Shown: piece by piece, positions 34,092 through 45,381 of the stretch | Layout: each line of letters begins with the position of its first letter | Position numbering within the stretch: position 1 is the first letter of the stretch | Assembly (NCBI GenBank): GCA_946965045.2 | Contig: OX337236.1 | Location: forward strand, 2,728,001-2,792,000 | Direction: 5' to 3' | Length of the DNA: 64,000 nt | Source of the DNA: Epithemia pelagica | Taxonomy: Eukaryota > Bacillariophyta > Bacillariophyceae > Surirellales > Surirellaceae | The notes under the pieces: generated by a model | What the model was told of the DNA's origin: nothing | Database searches by the model: none | What the model saw: only the letters and a program-made list of their open reading frames with translations | Program-made: the position numbers and the translations under genes

Positions 34092-34126
34092 GCCATCACC
34101 AATGGGGCAACAAGGTATGCGGTTGG
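34038..34126. repeat. Conserved inverted repeat (21-bp arms)
   Basis: Arms at 34038-34058 and 34106-34126 (CCAACCGCGTACC... and its near-perfect complement, one mismatch) flank a 47-bp loop. The same structure is present in unit 2 near 49097-49185. It may be a hairpin, or the remnant of another small inverted-repeat insertion. Confidence 0.6.
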
Positions 34127-34198
34127 CATCATCCTCATTAACGTGATCATCGGACGCACCCCACACACGATAGTCTCGTACAAAACGAAGTTTTTCTG

Positions 34199-34208
34199 GG
34201 GGGACGAG
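34199..34208. repeat. 10-bp target-site duplication, left (GGGGGACGAG)
   Basis: The same 10 bases are found at 36367-36376 on the other side of the 2,158-bp element. Confidence 0.88.
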
Positions 34209-36366
34209 TACCCCCTAGCGGAAGGGTGAGTCCAGGTTAATCGTGATTCAAGGTGGCATTCTCATACTCACCCCCAAGGCTCGATCTCGCTCATCCGACT
34301 TTGACCCAAACCCAAAATTTCAATACACGCATTCACTGCATCCACCACGGTGGGTGGAGGTGCAACAGACTACCATGTCGTCCTCCAAGTCTTCTTCGTC
34401 ACACAAACGACACCGTCGGACCCAGTATGAAGTTAGAGAGGCTTACCAGCAAGCGCAAGCCCAGGAAGCGTCCACACCCAACAGTATTGAAGCAACCAAC
34501 AACAACCGTTGCAACACTGTTTGGTTTGTAATGCAATCAAGTAGGATCGACAAAAAGCTGGATGCCTGACCTCTTGCGAAGATCATTGAATGGTCAAGAA
34601 TAATTTTCCCGCGTTGGACAATGATGATGGCGATGACGATTCCAAGCATACTTCCACCACCTCAGACAATGAAAGAGGAACAGCACCAATCCGTTCCGTC
34701 CCATTTCCATGGCGGTATGATCCAAATCATTGTCCAACATTCCCAAGAGCAACTATTTGATGAATTGGTTGAGTCGTCACAGTGTCGCTGTCATCGACGG
34801 ATGGCTGTTTTTGTTGGGTAGACTCTTGTAGGGCTTGGACGGGGCCTTACTGACGGGTGTTGATGCTTGTGTGGCTTGGTGCGATTTGTATTGCTCTCAT
34901 ACCATGGTAAGCAATTGTGTCGCTTCCTTGTTGGCCGTATCTGTCTGCAAGATTTGCAACAAATCATTGGCAGCATTGTGCGAGATAGAGTCGTCCGTTG
35001 TCATCATGGTTGTTGTTTTCGAACAAGAGGGAAGAAACGCGCTTGTGCAAGTCCAGCCACAATCCTCCTTTCATTTACTCCGTTGTTTTGCCAAAATTGT
35101 GCAAGCCATTGTCACCTTTTCCAGCTGTCAGTGCTACTGTAAAAAGCAAAGCTGTCCAAACAGTGGCAACCCAAACAACAATGGCAACAAGACAATTAAG
35201 TCGAGAAATGTATCACGGCAAAACCAGCTGGCGAACCTGTCACCAGCACTAAACACAACCAATCATCAAAGATAGCACCTAAACGCAACCAATCATTGGC
35301 CAAACATGACACTACCCACCGCTTGATTCAACACGATGTTATTTTGTGGTGTTCTCGTTCTCTTGTGGATCAAAAACAAATTGGATTCCATTGAATAGAT
35401 GTAGAGATTAGTCTTTGATAACGTCTGAATCCTGAAAAAGACCTTTTGTCATAAAGAGAAATGCCAACTACTATAGCTGGCTGCTTTCACCTTCATGGCA
35501 TGGCCATGCGAGCCCACCTCCTGATTTCGTCTCTCACAGCACAAAACCATAAATAGTTGATTCGGGAAGTCTTGCAACAACACTGAGAGTCACCAGGTAT
35601 ACAGGGGAGGGGTAATTGACCATGGGAGGTACTTGAAAAGAGGCAAAGTCATCCATAACACGTTCAGACAAAGGGTTATCTGTTTGATTGTTGTTGTTAT
35701 GGTTTTGCGGTTGCCTGGTGTTTTGCATGTTTTGATGAGGTCTTTCTTTATCCTCCGAAGTGGTTTGTCTTGGAATGCCAGTTCATTGAATATATTGCGT
35801 CGTTGTACGCCTGAGTGCTCGCAAGGCCACATCAAATCATGTTGTTTGTCGAAGACAAGGTCAGTCAGAGACTCGACATCCCTCACCATAGATTCAGACG
35901 CCGTGGCAGTCATGAAAACGCCGACGTGATGGAATGTTGTAGCTTCAGTGAAGATGGAGACACGTTCGGGAAGGGAAAGGGGAGTACAGACGACACTTGG
36001 TTGGAAGTAAAGGTAGTCGTAATGGGGTTGGAGGGAGGGTCATCTGTCTCGGTGTGGTTGTCTTCGTTTGTAATGTATTGATACGGAGTGATAGGAGCGA
36101 TCGGTCGGGCCGCACCAGCAACTGCAACGCCAGGAGTGTCCCTTGGGTTGTTACAGACAGGATGGACAACGCGGGTGGACTTCCGAGGGTCCATGGGTGT
36201 TGCTACAACCACAGCAAGATGGGCCTCGTGGTGTTTGCGTTGTGGTGGTTGTGAGTTTGGGTCAAAGTCGGAAAATCGCCGATTTTGAGAGTCGCGCCTT
36301 GGGGGTGAGTATCAGAATGCTCCCTCTCTCATTCACGACCAGGACTCACCCTTCCGCTAGGGGGTA
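34209..36366. mobile_element. 2,158-bp Mutator-like TIR element, probably non-autonomous
   Basis: Tips read TACCCCCTAGCGGAAGGGTG at the left and its complement at the right. Inverted similarity extends about 115-125 bp inwards, including CTCACCCCCAAGG and CCGACTTTGACCCAAAC. It is flanked by a 10-bp duplication and absent from the matching site of unit 2. The 9-10 bp duplications and long TIRs fit Mutator-like elements best. No transposase was recognised; interior frames are short. Subterminal sequence reading on the minus strand (DNHTETDDPP) resembles that of the 1,110-bp element, so they share an ancestor. Confidence 0.82.
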
Positions 36367-36376
36367 GGGGGACGAG

Positions 36377-36616
36377 ATTGTCGAGATGTTTCGGAAGCAC
36401 TTTGCACAACAGAGGCATAATTATAAGGGCTATATTAAGAAGATGGCTGGCGCGGTTTACGTAGATTTTCTACTGGAGCGCTACGAGAGGAACATTCTGT
36501 CTGAACTCAGACGAAAGCCAAGAAAACGGTAAAACGCGTGGCGTGTCTCTTCAGCGAGGCTCCATCGTCATTTTTTCCATGTTTCCCCCCAACAGTCCAC
36601 ACGAAAACCACCAGAG
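36377..36616. other. Spacer between the two TIR elements
   Basis: Host sequence matching 49275-49512 of unit 2. It holds the right part of the small ORF and the 5' flank of the exostosin gene. Confidence 0.7.
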
Positions 36617-37726
36617 TACCACCCAGCGGGGGTGAGTCATGAGGTTAAGTGATTCGATTCTGGTGTGCAAACTCCTTCTCACCCCCACGGCGCGTCCCTT
36701 CCGCTCTCAACTTTGACACAAACCTCGCAACCACTCCGCGCATTCACCACGGCACTGGAGGTGATGCGATCGTCCATGGCCCATCATCACTGCCCAAAGG
36801 CCACCATCATCCAAAACAAGGCGCATGTGGACTGTATGACTCGATGGTGGTGCGGAAAGGTTGACATTGGCTTACCAAGGTCCATGGTAGGCAGCAACAG
36901 AAGCATCGCCCAAAACAACCTTCTTCTCACCCATTATTCCTTTCTATCAGGCATCGACGATGTTCCCCCTCTTCCTTTCTCTTCTTCCTTCATTGATTGC
37001 ATCAGCCTATCTTTATCCCATGGAAAACAAGGCCCTCAGCACTCGACAAACAACAACAACATTGGGGTCTTCGCTCTCCACACACAACAATGATAAGACA
37101 CAAATTAAGCTCAAAGATACGAAGCACAAAGATCACACAGCGATCACCTCTTGTTTGTTGCATCTAGCTTCCCCAAAGACAAAGACAACAAGACAACAAT
37201 CAACCATAGTTTATGACATAGATGGTGATAAGCAAACAAATAGACAATCCCCAAGCACGAGTCGTCTTGCCGTTGTAATCGGAAAAAGCCTGGTTGATTG
37301 TGGTTTCGAGCGAATGCAAAGCTTCCATTTGGTCTGTGGAGGTGCAAGGGAGGCTTGCGGATGGTTGGATCAAAAGGAGAGCTTGCATGGATGGATGGAA
37401 AGGATGGTCATCTGTCTCGTTGGTGTGGTTGTTCTTGGTGGTGGTATGCAGACCATGGAGAGACTCGTTGCGGCGGGTTTCGGAGGCAACCGCAGGTTCA
37501 CGATGGTCCGGTGGGGTAAGGAAGACATGTTGGTCATCTTGGGTGAAGGATTGAACGTTCATGGGTGATGTTATGACACTCTCAAGATTGGCTCCGTGGT
37601 GAATGTGTGGTGTGTTTTTGTGGTTTGTGGCAAAGTCGGACCCTCGCGCCGTGGGGGTGAATAAGACTTTGCACCTCGAATTCACGACACATGTGCGACC
37701 CGACTATTCACCCCTGCTTGGGGGTA
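36617..37726. mobile_element. 1,110-bp Mutator-like TIR element, non-autonomous
   Basis: Flanked by the 9-bp duplication CCACCAGAG (36608-36616 and 37727-37735); unit 2 has a single copy with one substitution. The left end starts TACCACCCAGCGGGGGTGAG and the complement of the right end starts TACCCCCAAGCAGGGGTGAA. Inverted similarity covers roughly 140 bp, with shared blocks CACCCCCACGGCGCG and ATTCACCACGG. It is related to the 2,158-bp element in tips and subterminal sequence. Frames of about 160-200 codons inside have no recognisable transposase and are probably fortuitous or remnants. Confidence 0.85.
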
Positions 37727-37747
37727 CCACCAGAGGCGGAAAACACA

Positions 37748-39443
37748 ATGTACCGAAACAGTGTCCGGTTCAGTCTTTATTGGATGGCACTCAGTGTCCT
37801 TGTGAGTGTCCTGTTGATTCGCAGGTCTCTCCATGACGAAATGATTCCACAGCGGCACTTGGTGCCGTCGTTGTCGTCAGTCGATCTATCCTGGCTAATA
37901 GTACCAACAGAGGACGATGCGTCTTTCGTGGACACCACCAAGAATGATTCCAGAATGGAGGTTGCTCCTACTAAACTACAACCGTCATCATCACAATCAT
38001 CTGTCGACATCAACCACCTCTCGACAAGAACCACCAATCAAAGTTCGACATTTACGGCCCAACAACGCATCATGGCGGCGGCTCACTTCAGTTTGGCCCA
38101 AAGCCGACAACAACAACAACAACAACAACATCTTATTCCTACTCCAAGAAACAGCAGTCAAAGTGTTTTCTTCACCACCATATACAACTTCAACAACAGG
38201 ACCTGGGTGTTACCACAACAATGTGAATCTCGTTGTCACAGTACGGTCGATCCGAGTGGACCTTACTTGTTATCCAATAGTGCCTATGGAGAATTGGCCG
38301 ACATTGATACCAATCATTGGAAACCGGCACAAGCCTTGTTGGATTTTACCCAAAAGCAATTTTGGAATGAGTGTTTTCCACCCATTGTCATTATCTACTT
38401 GTAGACCATGAGAGATGTCAATCACCTGTGGCGACAAATGACCATGTTTCCCGGAAATTTGAAACGGCCCTATATCATTTTGGCCACGGGATGGGTCATT
38501 GATTATTCACTTCCTTTTATGCAACGGTTGCTGCAAGATCCGAATTTGATTCGCATTTATGCTTCCAGTGTCGAAGTGAATCGACAGGATCCCTACCAAG
38601 TGGAAAAACTGTATACATTGCCGCTTGGTTTGATTCGAAATCCAGAACTGGATCAAGGGACAGCGCTTGTCGATGTCATGACAAGTTTACGCCGGAATGT
38701 TTCGTCCCTTGTTTCCGCGGCCACAACAACTCCTGAAACATACGGCGAATCACACTTCCTACAACCACAAGAAGCAGGACCACAACGATATACCAAATTG
38801 TTGTTGGTCAATTTCTCTCCCTACAATTTCAAGGCCCAATTTCGCACGGAACCCTTTCAACATTGTTGCAATAGTACTGAAACGGTGCGTCTCAATACCA
38901 CCTGTACGGAAGGTGGCTTTTATGACTATGTGCCCAATCCCCGTGGGGGTGTCCGTCGGAAATACACTCCTACGGAATGGCAGCAAGCCAGTCGATCCGT
39001 CTATCGCGACTGGGCGCAACACAAGTATACCGTGGCCCCTCGAGGCCAGAAAATGGATTGTTATCGCTTTTGGGAAAGCTTGTATGTAGGATCGGTACCA
39101 ATCGTATGGCGCCAACATGCCTATTATCGAGACTTGTTGGATCGGTATTTTCATTTACCAGAAAAGAGGGTGCCCATTTTGTATGTCGACGATTGGCACA
39201 ATATTACCAAGGACTATTTGGAACAAGAATGGCCGCGGTTTGCAAACATCTTGGCCCAACCGGAATGGCAAACATGGCCCCCCCAAATACTTGACCATGG
39301 ACTATGTGGAGGAGGGAATTCGACAAGCGGTGCAAAACGTGATGGAAACCCGAGGCGAAACCTTGTCGCCGGAAGGCACGCAATTTTACAATCCGGACGA
39401 TCGGGATTGGTTCTGGAACAATCGACATCGGTGTCACGAATAG
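37748..39443 (+). pseudogene. Exostosin-like glycosyltransferase, unit 1 copy, broken
   Basis: Nearly identical to the intact gene at 49527-51191 but with a nonsense codon at about 38402 (TAG where unit 2 has TAT) and an extra C in the C-run near 39281-39287, which shifts the frame for the last 50 or so codons. It keeps a 10-residue or so segment after the LPLGL motif that unit 2 lacks. The start ATG and the membrane anchor are intact, so a truncated N-terminal product of about 218 residues is possible. Confidence 0.87.
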
Positions 39444-40091
39444 AGATGAAGGAAAAAACATGAAGGAAAGGAATGCACCGTTTGGTGTGAACAACAAGGA
39501 CGACGACCGAAGCGCACATTCTCTACCCAGTCCCTTATCGGTCCTTCCTTTTTCGTACCAACAGAAGGAAGCTCTGTTACCAAGACCAGATACGCAGTCA
39601 CTACCGATTCAAAGATTGTGTAGTACTACCGTGATTCCATCGTGAATATTGCTCCAAATAGTAAGTACCATTGGAGTGTGTTGAGGAATGATGGAGGCGG
39701 GACAGATGTTAAGGATGCAACAGCGAGAAAATGATTTCGGCGCATGGAGGAACGTAAAGGAAACAAGCAAAACAACGACGATAGAAAAATCTCATTCTCT
39801 GAGGAGTAGATTTCGTGGTTTGCCTATACAGCAGCTTCGTGAGTCTCAACATACGATGAGAACCTACCACGGCGGCATAGCTCGAGCGGCAATTGAAGCG
39901 ATGGCCCAACTGCCAGCATGGAAGAGGTCCATACGAGCTCGTAAACATAATCATCAATGGCCAGATAAATTGCGTCTCGAACAGTCGGTTCTCGTTTCCG
40001 TTGTGACGACAAATAATGAATTTGTGCTATAACGCCTAAACTAGCTGATGGTAAGTAGCAAGCATATTTGAAGCACCTCCCTCTCCAAACT
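39444..40091. other. Convergent intergenic region, duplicated at 51192-51870
   Basis: Lies between the exostosin-like and unknown genes. Highly similar between units, with small indels (for example a 14-16 bp block near 51468-51483 present only in unit 2). No gene was recognised. Confidence 0.55.
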
Positions 40092-41349
40092 CTATTCCAG
40101 TACCTGATTTTCATATTCTCTCGCTGCTCTCCTTAGGTCAATGACAAAGTCTTCGACTGCGCCAGCCTCTAGATCGTCTAGAACGTATTCGGTGGTTCCG
40201 TTTTCTCCTGGTGCCCCCTTGCTCACCTTGAACAAAAATCCACGGAAAGGCAAAGTGATCGACCATGCTGCCTCATCGTTCCGTGCGTTTTCCCAGCGGT
40301 TCACATCGACGCCGACAAGCCGATCGGTTTTTCGCTGGAAGAAATCCTGCTTGTGGTCGTCTGAGAGATCTTGAGTGCCAAAACTAACTGCTTTCATGAC
40401 AGTGATCGTATCGCTGTCTTCGTCTGCCTTTCCCCAGAGCACAGCGGCAGCTTCGTACGTCGCACCACGCGAAGGTGGGTATAACTTCATGGCCAGAAAC
40501 AACCGAACATACTTAGGTGTCATATAGGCCCGTCCCCGCTCCCTGATCTGGACGGGATCTCTATTGTCGTACTCGATCTCCCAAATGAACCGCGAGTATG
40601 GATTATTCTTGTTTGCCCTGTCTGCGTCTCGGCCGTTGTGATCTCGGTTCTCCTTGAACGGAAAAACACGTTTATCTGGCTGAAAGCTACCGTATCCTCC
40701 GGAGCTGAGACCTCCATAGGACAAATACCTCCGCAAAAACTCGTTTGTAGTATGCCAGACACTCAGCATGGCAACAAACCAGGAGTCAACAGCTCCATGC
40801 TCGGGGCCGGGCATATACGTTATGAACAGAGCCGATGTCTTGGCGGCACCAAGTTCGGGAAAGAGCAAGAAACGCGCCTTTCCAACGTCTTCGCCCGGCA
40901 TCCATTCTTTGCTTACACCAGTCGCAACGAGCAACACCGCAGGTGTCGCAGTATTTGCTTGATTTGAACCATCACCGAATCGCCCCTTGTATTCCTTGAA
41001 CGCGCTCTCGAGATGCGCCATTGGTATGGTGCCGTCCTTTTTGGAGCAGATCCACGGAGAGTACTGATGGCCCTCCTTCAGATAGGATAACTTTGATCTC
41101 TTGAGCTCTTCGCCGAGCCACTTCTCGGCCTCCATCTTGTGGCAGTCAACGATATCGAGAGCCGGGTCGTGGTGCGCACCGTCATCGTTCATGCCCCCCC
41201 CCTTTCTGGCCGCCGTAGCCAACAGTTGTGTTGGTAGTATTGTTGGGCCTTGCCATGGCGTTCGTCGTTCCCGACAGCTCATATCCTGCAAGCAACGACG
41301 CAATGGTGACACAAGAGGAAGCAAAGCAGACAACGAGCAAAACTGCCAT
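40092..41349 (-). pseudogene. Unknown membrane-anchored protein, unit 1 copy, frameshifted
   Basis: Homologous to 51871-53142. The ATG at 41349 opens the same signal/anchor (VVCFASSCVTIASLLAGYEL), but a C-run of nine (eight in unit 2) near 41194-41202 shifts the frame before the conserved domain. The conserved part can still be read from an internal ATG at 41192 as about 366 residues, so a cytosolic product is conceivable. A homopolymer error cannot be excluded from sequence alone. Confidence 0.7.
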
Positions 41350-41365
41350 CCAAGAAACGAAGAGC

Positions 41366-41986
41366 GAGTGATAAGGGCTGGGTAAGCCGATCCATGTTCG
41401 GCTAAGTAGGTTCAGTACAAAAGCTACGTAGCGTACATAAAATCCCATAGTACACGTCATACCTGAAATGGTGGGAAGTCCGAAAAAATGCAAAAACACT
41501 CCACGATGACGGCAAGATCCGTTGATGCCGCATGCATTTACCGATGCATCGCATCAACATCCTACTACTGTAAGTTGTTTGAGTTTGCTAGTATTACTGT
41601 GTTCTGCAGCTACAGAAGATTTGTCGCGTTGGATCAAAAGTTATACTCATTTTTCTGTGGTGATGTAATCTAAAAACCTTCCTAACTCACTCATTTTTCA
41701 ATGCTGACTCGACCGAATCGAAAGCATAGTCACTCTAGTAGTAAATAGTCTTTTTGTCAAAGCGGTCGAGTCAAGCTCTATTATTGAGGAAGTTATGGCC
41801 ATGGGGGTGACGGCTTCCACCATTGTCGAGCGATGGCTTCCAATTTGCATTGTTTCTCGTGGCAGCAAGTTTTCGATTTGTGACCATTCGCCCCACTTGT
41901 TACAGTAATGAAAATAGTACTACGTAGCTTAATGTACTGAGCCTACTTAGCCGAACATGGATCGGCTTACCCAGCCCTTATCACTC
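41366..41986. mobile_element. 621-bp element with perfect 45-bp terminal inverted repeats
   Basis: 41366-41410 and 41942-41986 are exact inverted copies starting GAGTGATAAGG; similarity continues imperfectly for about 20 bp more (CAGTAC, AAGCTACGTAG). There is no visible target duplication. The element lies exactly where unit 1 homology ends and before unit 2 homology begins. The interior is non-coding. It resembles a MITE, but of a family different from the TACCCCC elements. Confidence 0.75.
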
Positions 41987-42411
41987 TACTTCTGCTCTCT
42001 AGCTAGAGTGCTAGTAGGAGTAGCTAGCTAGCTACTCCTAGCGACTCTAGCTAGAATGACTATAGAAAAAACAGTGGAGGTCTGAAAAGTACGGGCTACC
42101 ACTGTCGATTTCTTAGTCGGCCGGAGCGTAGGCTTTTGGTCTTGATCCTGTTAATGTCCGGTCCCGCTTAAGCATACAACCTTTGAGTCACGGAACTTAG
42201 TGTAGTGCTGTACCAGCATAGCTTCTCTGAAATGTATCCGTTCAGGTGTAGATTTTGTGCAGACGCAGAGCAGGGCGATCCCCAACAATTATACCTCTCA
42301 CAATTTTGGCAAGTGTTGGCACGAATTCTCGTGCCACCATCTGCGTGAAATTTTCGTCGTTGTTGGAGGCCGACTCTTTGTCACCTCGTCACTATCATGA
42401 GCCGATTTGCA
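41987..42411. other. Region upstream of the GT61 fragment; older GT61 promoter homologue
   Basis: Contains nested CTAGCTAG palindromes (about 42000-42054). From about 42130 it is a diverged match to the GT61 upstream region at 17470-17780. The match becomes near-identical only after the junction near 42412. Confidence 0.6.
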
Positions 42412-43321
42412 GCACGAATTGCAAAAACGTCTTGCTCCTGCTACTCCCTCTAAAACCATCCATCAGAATGCATCTCGTATTGTGAGGAATGCTACGACCA
42501 GCAAGCACGATAGTGAGATCCCAAACGACAATGCCTTGCATGACACTGACCGCACACTCTGCATTGGATTGGTCAATCGGTTGTCGACGCGTCGCATTGG
42601 GAACATGGACGAAGTAGAACAAGCCATTCGCAAGGCTTATCCACAGGCTGTCGTAGAACAAGTCTCCATGAATGACATGACACCCCTCGAACAATTTACC
42701 TGGTGGTCCCGACAATCCGTTGTCATTCTTCCACACGGGGCGGCATCGACCAATCTCCTCTTTTTGAAACGAGGCGCCGCCGTTGTCGAAGTCTTTCCCC
42801 CTCATTATTACTGGTGGGGCTTTTGGAAGTTGGCCCAATCGATCCAGGTACGATACTATGGCTATTTTCCAATTTTGACAGACCAATCGCTTGCATCCAA
42901 TAAGAGCGGTACCACCACCACCACCACAACCACAACCACCACAAAGAGCCATGCGAATCATACATTTCGTGGTGAGCATGACCATGACATGGACCAGCGT
43001 GCCACGGATTTGCTTCAGGACTACAAACAAAATTGTCGTACGCTAGAGCTTCGCTCCAAGCATCGCAACATTAACGTCCAGGAACCATCCATTCCCCATT
43101 TGCTGGTTTTGCTTCAACGAGCCATATTAGACGGAGAGAGACTTGGACGACTGCAACAACAAAGATCGAACGAACCAGGGGACAATCAGGATTCAATAGG
43201 GTCCTCTTACATTCCACAAATTTCTTACATTGAGTCCACATGTGATTTGGTCAATCATGGCAATGCCAAGAAAACCTTTGTCTATCACTTGGATAATGAC
43301 GTGCCCCCATCGCGGTTCTAG
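42412..43321 (+). pseudogene. GT61 glycosyltransferase, unit 2 copy, 5'-truncated
   Basis: Carries the last 300 or so residues of GT61, including the intact LPHGAASTNLLFL signature, and is about 98% identical to 18731-19743. It lacks the N-terminal half (anchor and stem) and one copy of the 33-residue repeat. The junction at about 42412 joins promoter-like sequence to mid-gene sequence at a short shared GCACGAATTGC-like motif. No ATG is well placed at the new 5' end; the first in-frame ATG would be deep in the domain. Probably non-functional. Confidence 0.82.
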
Positions 43322-44265
43322 AGCGAGTTCTTACTACAAAGACAGTTGTGTTTGGATCCAAGTGATGCGATCTCCATCCAATAAGGGATGCAACGGTAGG
43401 ACAAGATGCAAAAGGGCAAGGTCGCTTGATCAGGTCCAATGATCTTTGCAGCAAAACCATGCCTTGCCGTAAAAGTCCATAAAAGTGCGCACCATCTCGT
43501 TTCAAGTGATATATCCGCTGGTCTTTTCAAACCACGCACGAACGGGGATGAGACTACAAACTCTTTCTCCCTGATGAGTTCCATTATTCCGGCGTTGGAC
43601 CGAACCGGATGGTGGTTACCAAACCGGAACCATCCCCTGGCTCAACACTACGTTTCTCTTTGTAGTTCTACCACACTAGCGGACATTCTTGGAAAGCGGG
43701 TTCTTCTTCTCGCTACTTTTGTTCTTCTTGACTAAGTACTAGGAGTAGAAAAGGTGTGTAAGCCCTAACCAAGATGATGCTCTGGTAGCTGGACCCAGTT
43801 CGGAGTCACTTCCAACTCTTGGAGAGAATGGACAAGTGGCAGGACAAGCGTCTCCACAAGGGGATCAAAGGGATGGACAGGATGCACCGTGAACTTTGCC
43901 TTTGTACTAGGTGGAACATCGGACAGAAGGAATCGAGGTGGTAGAGAAAATGCATGAAAAGCCTCGTACTCTAGAATACTAAGATCTCCAAATGCTGATA
44001 GCTGACCATGGCGAACGCGTGCACGTCATAGCATCAGAAGGAAATTCATGTGCAGTCGTATTCGACAGAGCAAGCCACTCCTGTATAGTGAGTTGGAGCT
44101 GTTCATTTCTAATACGATTAACAACGTAACTTAGGAGAGGCGTGATCTTCATCAGAGCATAAAATCTCGTGACATAAACATGACAATTCCATGATATTGC
44201 TTACTCTGTTTTTGATGTGACGTGCATGGTCCTCACTCGTTTACAATTTGATTGGCGCAGGATGT
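43322..44265. other. Convergent intergenic region (unit 2)
   Basis: Near-identical to 19744-20688. No gene was seen. Confidence 0.6.
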
Positions 44266-45381
44266 TCAATTGACATCTCGGATACCCATTCCTTCCAAAC
44301 AATGATACCATTCGTTTCGAGGCTGCTCACAGAGTCGACGAAAGCACCATGTATTCTTGTCAATTAGTGGTAATGTCGCACAGGTAGGATTGCCCCATCC
44401 ACCAATCACGGCAACTTGATTGGCAACAGCCACCAAACTGCAGTCCTTGCGGTGATTATCCAATGGTGGGAGATTCCACACGCGGTTGCGGCTCGTATCC
44501 AATACTTCCACAGTTGCATTGTAATGTCCTCCTGCCACTACCAGACAGGATCCCACGGCAACCACTGCACATGATCCTCGTGCATTGGAAAGCACCAAAT
44601 CAGAATGAACGGTCCAAGTGGACGAGAAGGAAATGAGTGTAGACAAAGTGTCGTCTTTTCTCTCCTCTTCACAGTCCAAATATTCCACCGAATCAAGTTC
44701 GTCGTCAACATCGTCATGGTCACCGTTTCGGCCTCCAATGACAAAGATGCGGTGACCAATGATCGCACTTGCAAAATATGTTCGAGGAACGTTCATGGAT
44801 GGTCCCGCGGTGACAGAATGATTGCTGGTATCAATAATATCGACCGACATCAAGTCTTCCACTCCGTCACAGCCACCCATCACAACAATGTATCGGTTGT
44901 GGACCGCAACAGCACAACATCCAAATCGTGGCGTTGATAATCGACATGTCAATGTCGTCCAATGGCTCTTATGTGAACTCAAATCATTACAGTCAATCCG
45001 TTCCATACAATCCAAAGTTGAATTTGAAAGATCATTGTACCCTCCCATAACGTAAATGCCTCCGTTGCACACAACAGCGGCATGTCCATAACGTTTCTGG
45101 TTCATGGGTAGCCCTTCTCGCCACTGCTTGTCTGGGTCTGCCAGATTCAAAACAAGAACGGAATCGAGCTCGCCTTGGCCTGATTGATATCCTCCCAACA
45201 CGACAACCGTTTGTCTCTTGTTGATGTTGTTGTTGTCCTTGTCCGTGTCGGGATGATCCAGTACGACCGTAGCATGTTCGTCACGCCCTCCACACTGGAG
45301 AGGAGGCCAGTTATGATTCCATGTCTTATCCAAAAGGACAAGGCCCGACTGCCATGCTTGTTCTTGAAGTGTCATTGCCAT
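44266..45381 (-). CDS. Kelch-repeat beta-propeller protein (copy 3, unit 2)
   Basis: 371 aa, same start context and blades as the unit 1 copy, with about five amino-acid differences (for example Asn/Asp, Pro/Leu, Glu/Lys changes in blades 1-2). Intact. Divergent from the CCCH-finger gene with about 380 bp between starts. Confidence 0.85.
   Translation of the reverse strand: MAMTLQEQAWQSGLVLLDKTWNHNWPPLQCGGRDEHATVVLDHPDTDKDNNNINKRQTVVVLGGYQSGQGELDSVLVLNLADPDKQWREGLPMNQKRYGHAAVVCNGGIYVMGGYNDLSNSTLDCMERIDCNDLSSHKSHWTTLTCRLSTPRFGCCAVAVHNRYIVVMGGCDGVEDLMSVDIIDTSNHSVTAGPSMNVPRTYFASAIIGHRIFVIGGRNGDHDDVDDELDSVEYLDCEEERKDDTLSTLISFSSTWTVHSDLVLSNARGSCAVVAVGSCLVVAGGHYNATVEVLDTSRNRVWNLPPLDNHRKDCSLVAVANQVAVIGGWGNPTCATLPLIDKNTWCFRRLCEQPRNEWYHCLEGMGIRDVN

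Larger units (their letters stand above)
34092..36532 (+). pseudogene. Small ORF split by a TIR element (unit 1)
   Basis: An open stretch of 39 codons (34092-34208) joins, once the inserted element and one target duplication are left out, with 52 codons at 36377-36532 ending in TAA, giving about 90 continuous residues with a basic C-terminus (RRKPRKR). No ATG is seen at the left end and a TAG precedes it, so this would be the 3' part of a spliced or already truncated gene. The same two halves occur in unit 2 (49151-49267 and 49275-49430), separated by 7 bp. No family was recognised. Confidence 0.4.

Noticed and set aside
34835-35275. 146-codon frame inside the 2,158-bp element
   Set aside because: No recognisable domain and no counterpart frame in the related element; treated as chance or remnant.
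36960-37568. 202-codon frame inside the 1,110-bp TIR element as a transposase
   Set aside because: No DDE-type motif or zinc finger, composition is Gly/Val-biased, and the frame overlaps an equally long antisense frame.
40968-41385. Plus-strand frames over the unknown (-) gene
   Set aside because: Shadows of a gene whose minus-strand frame is conserved in unit 2.
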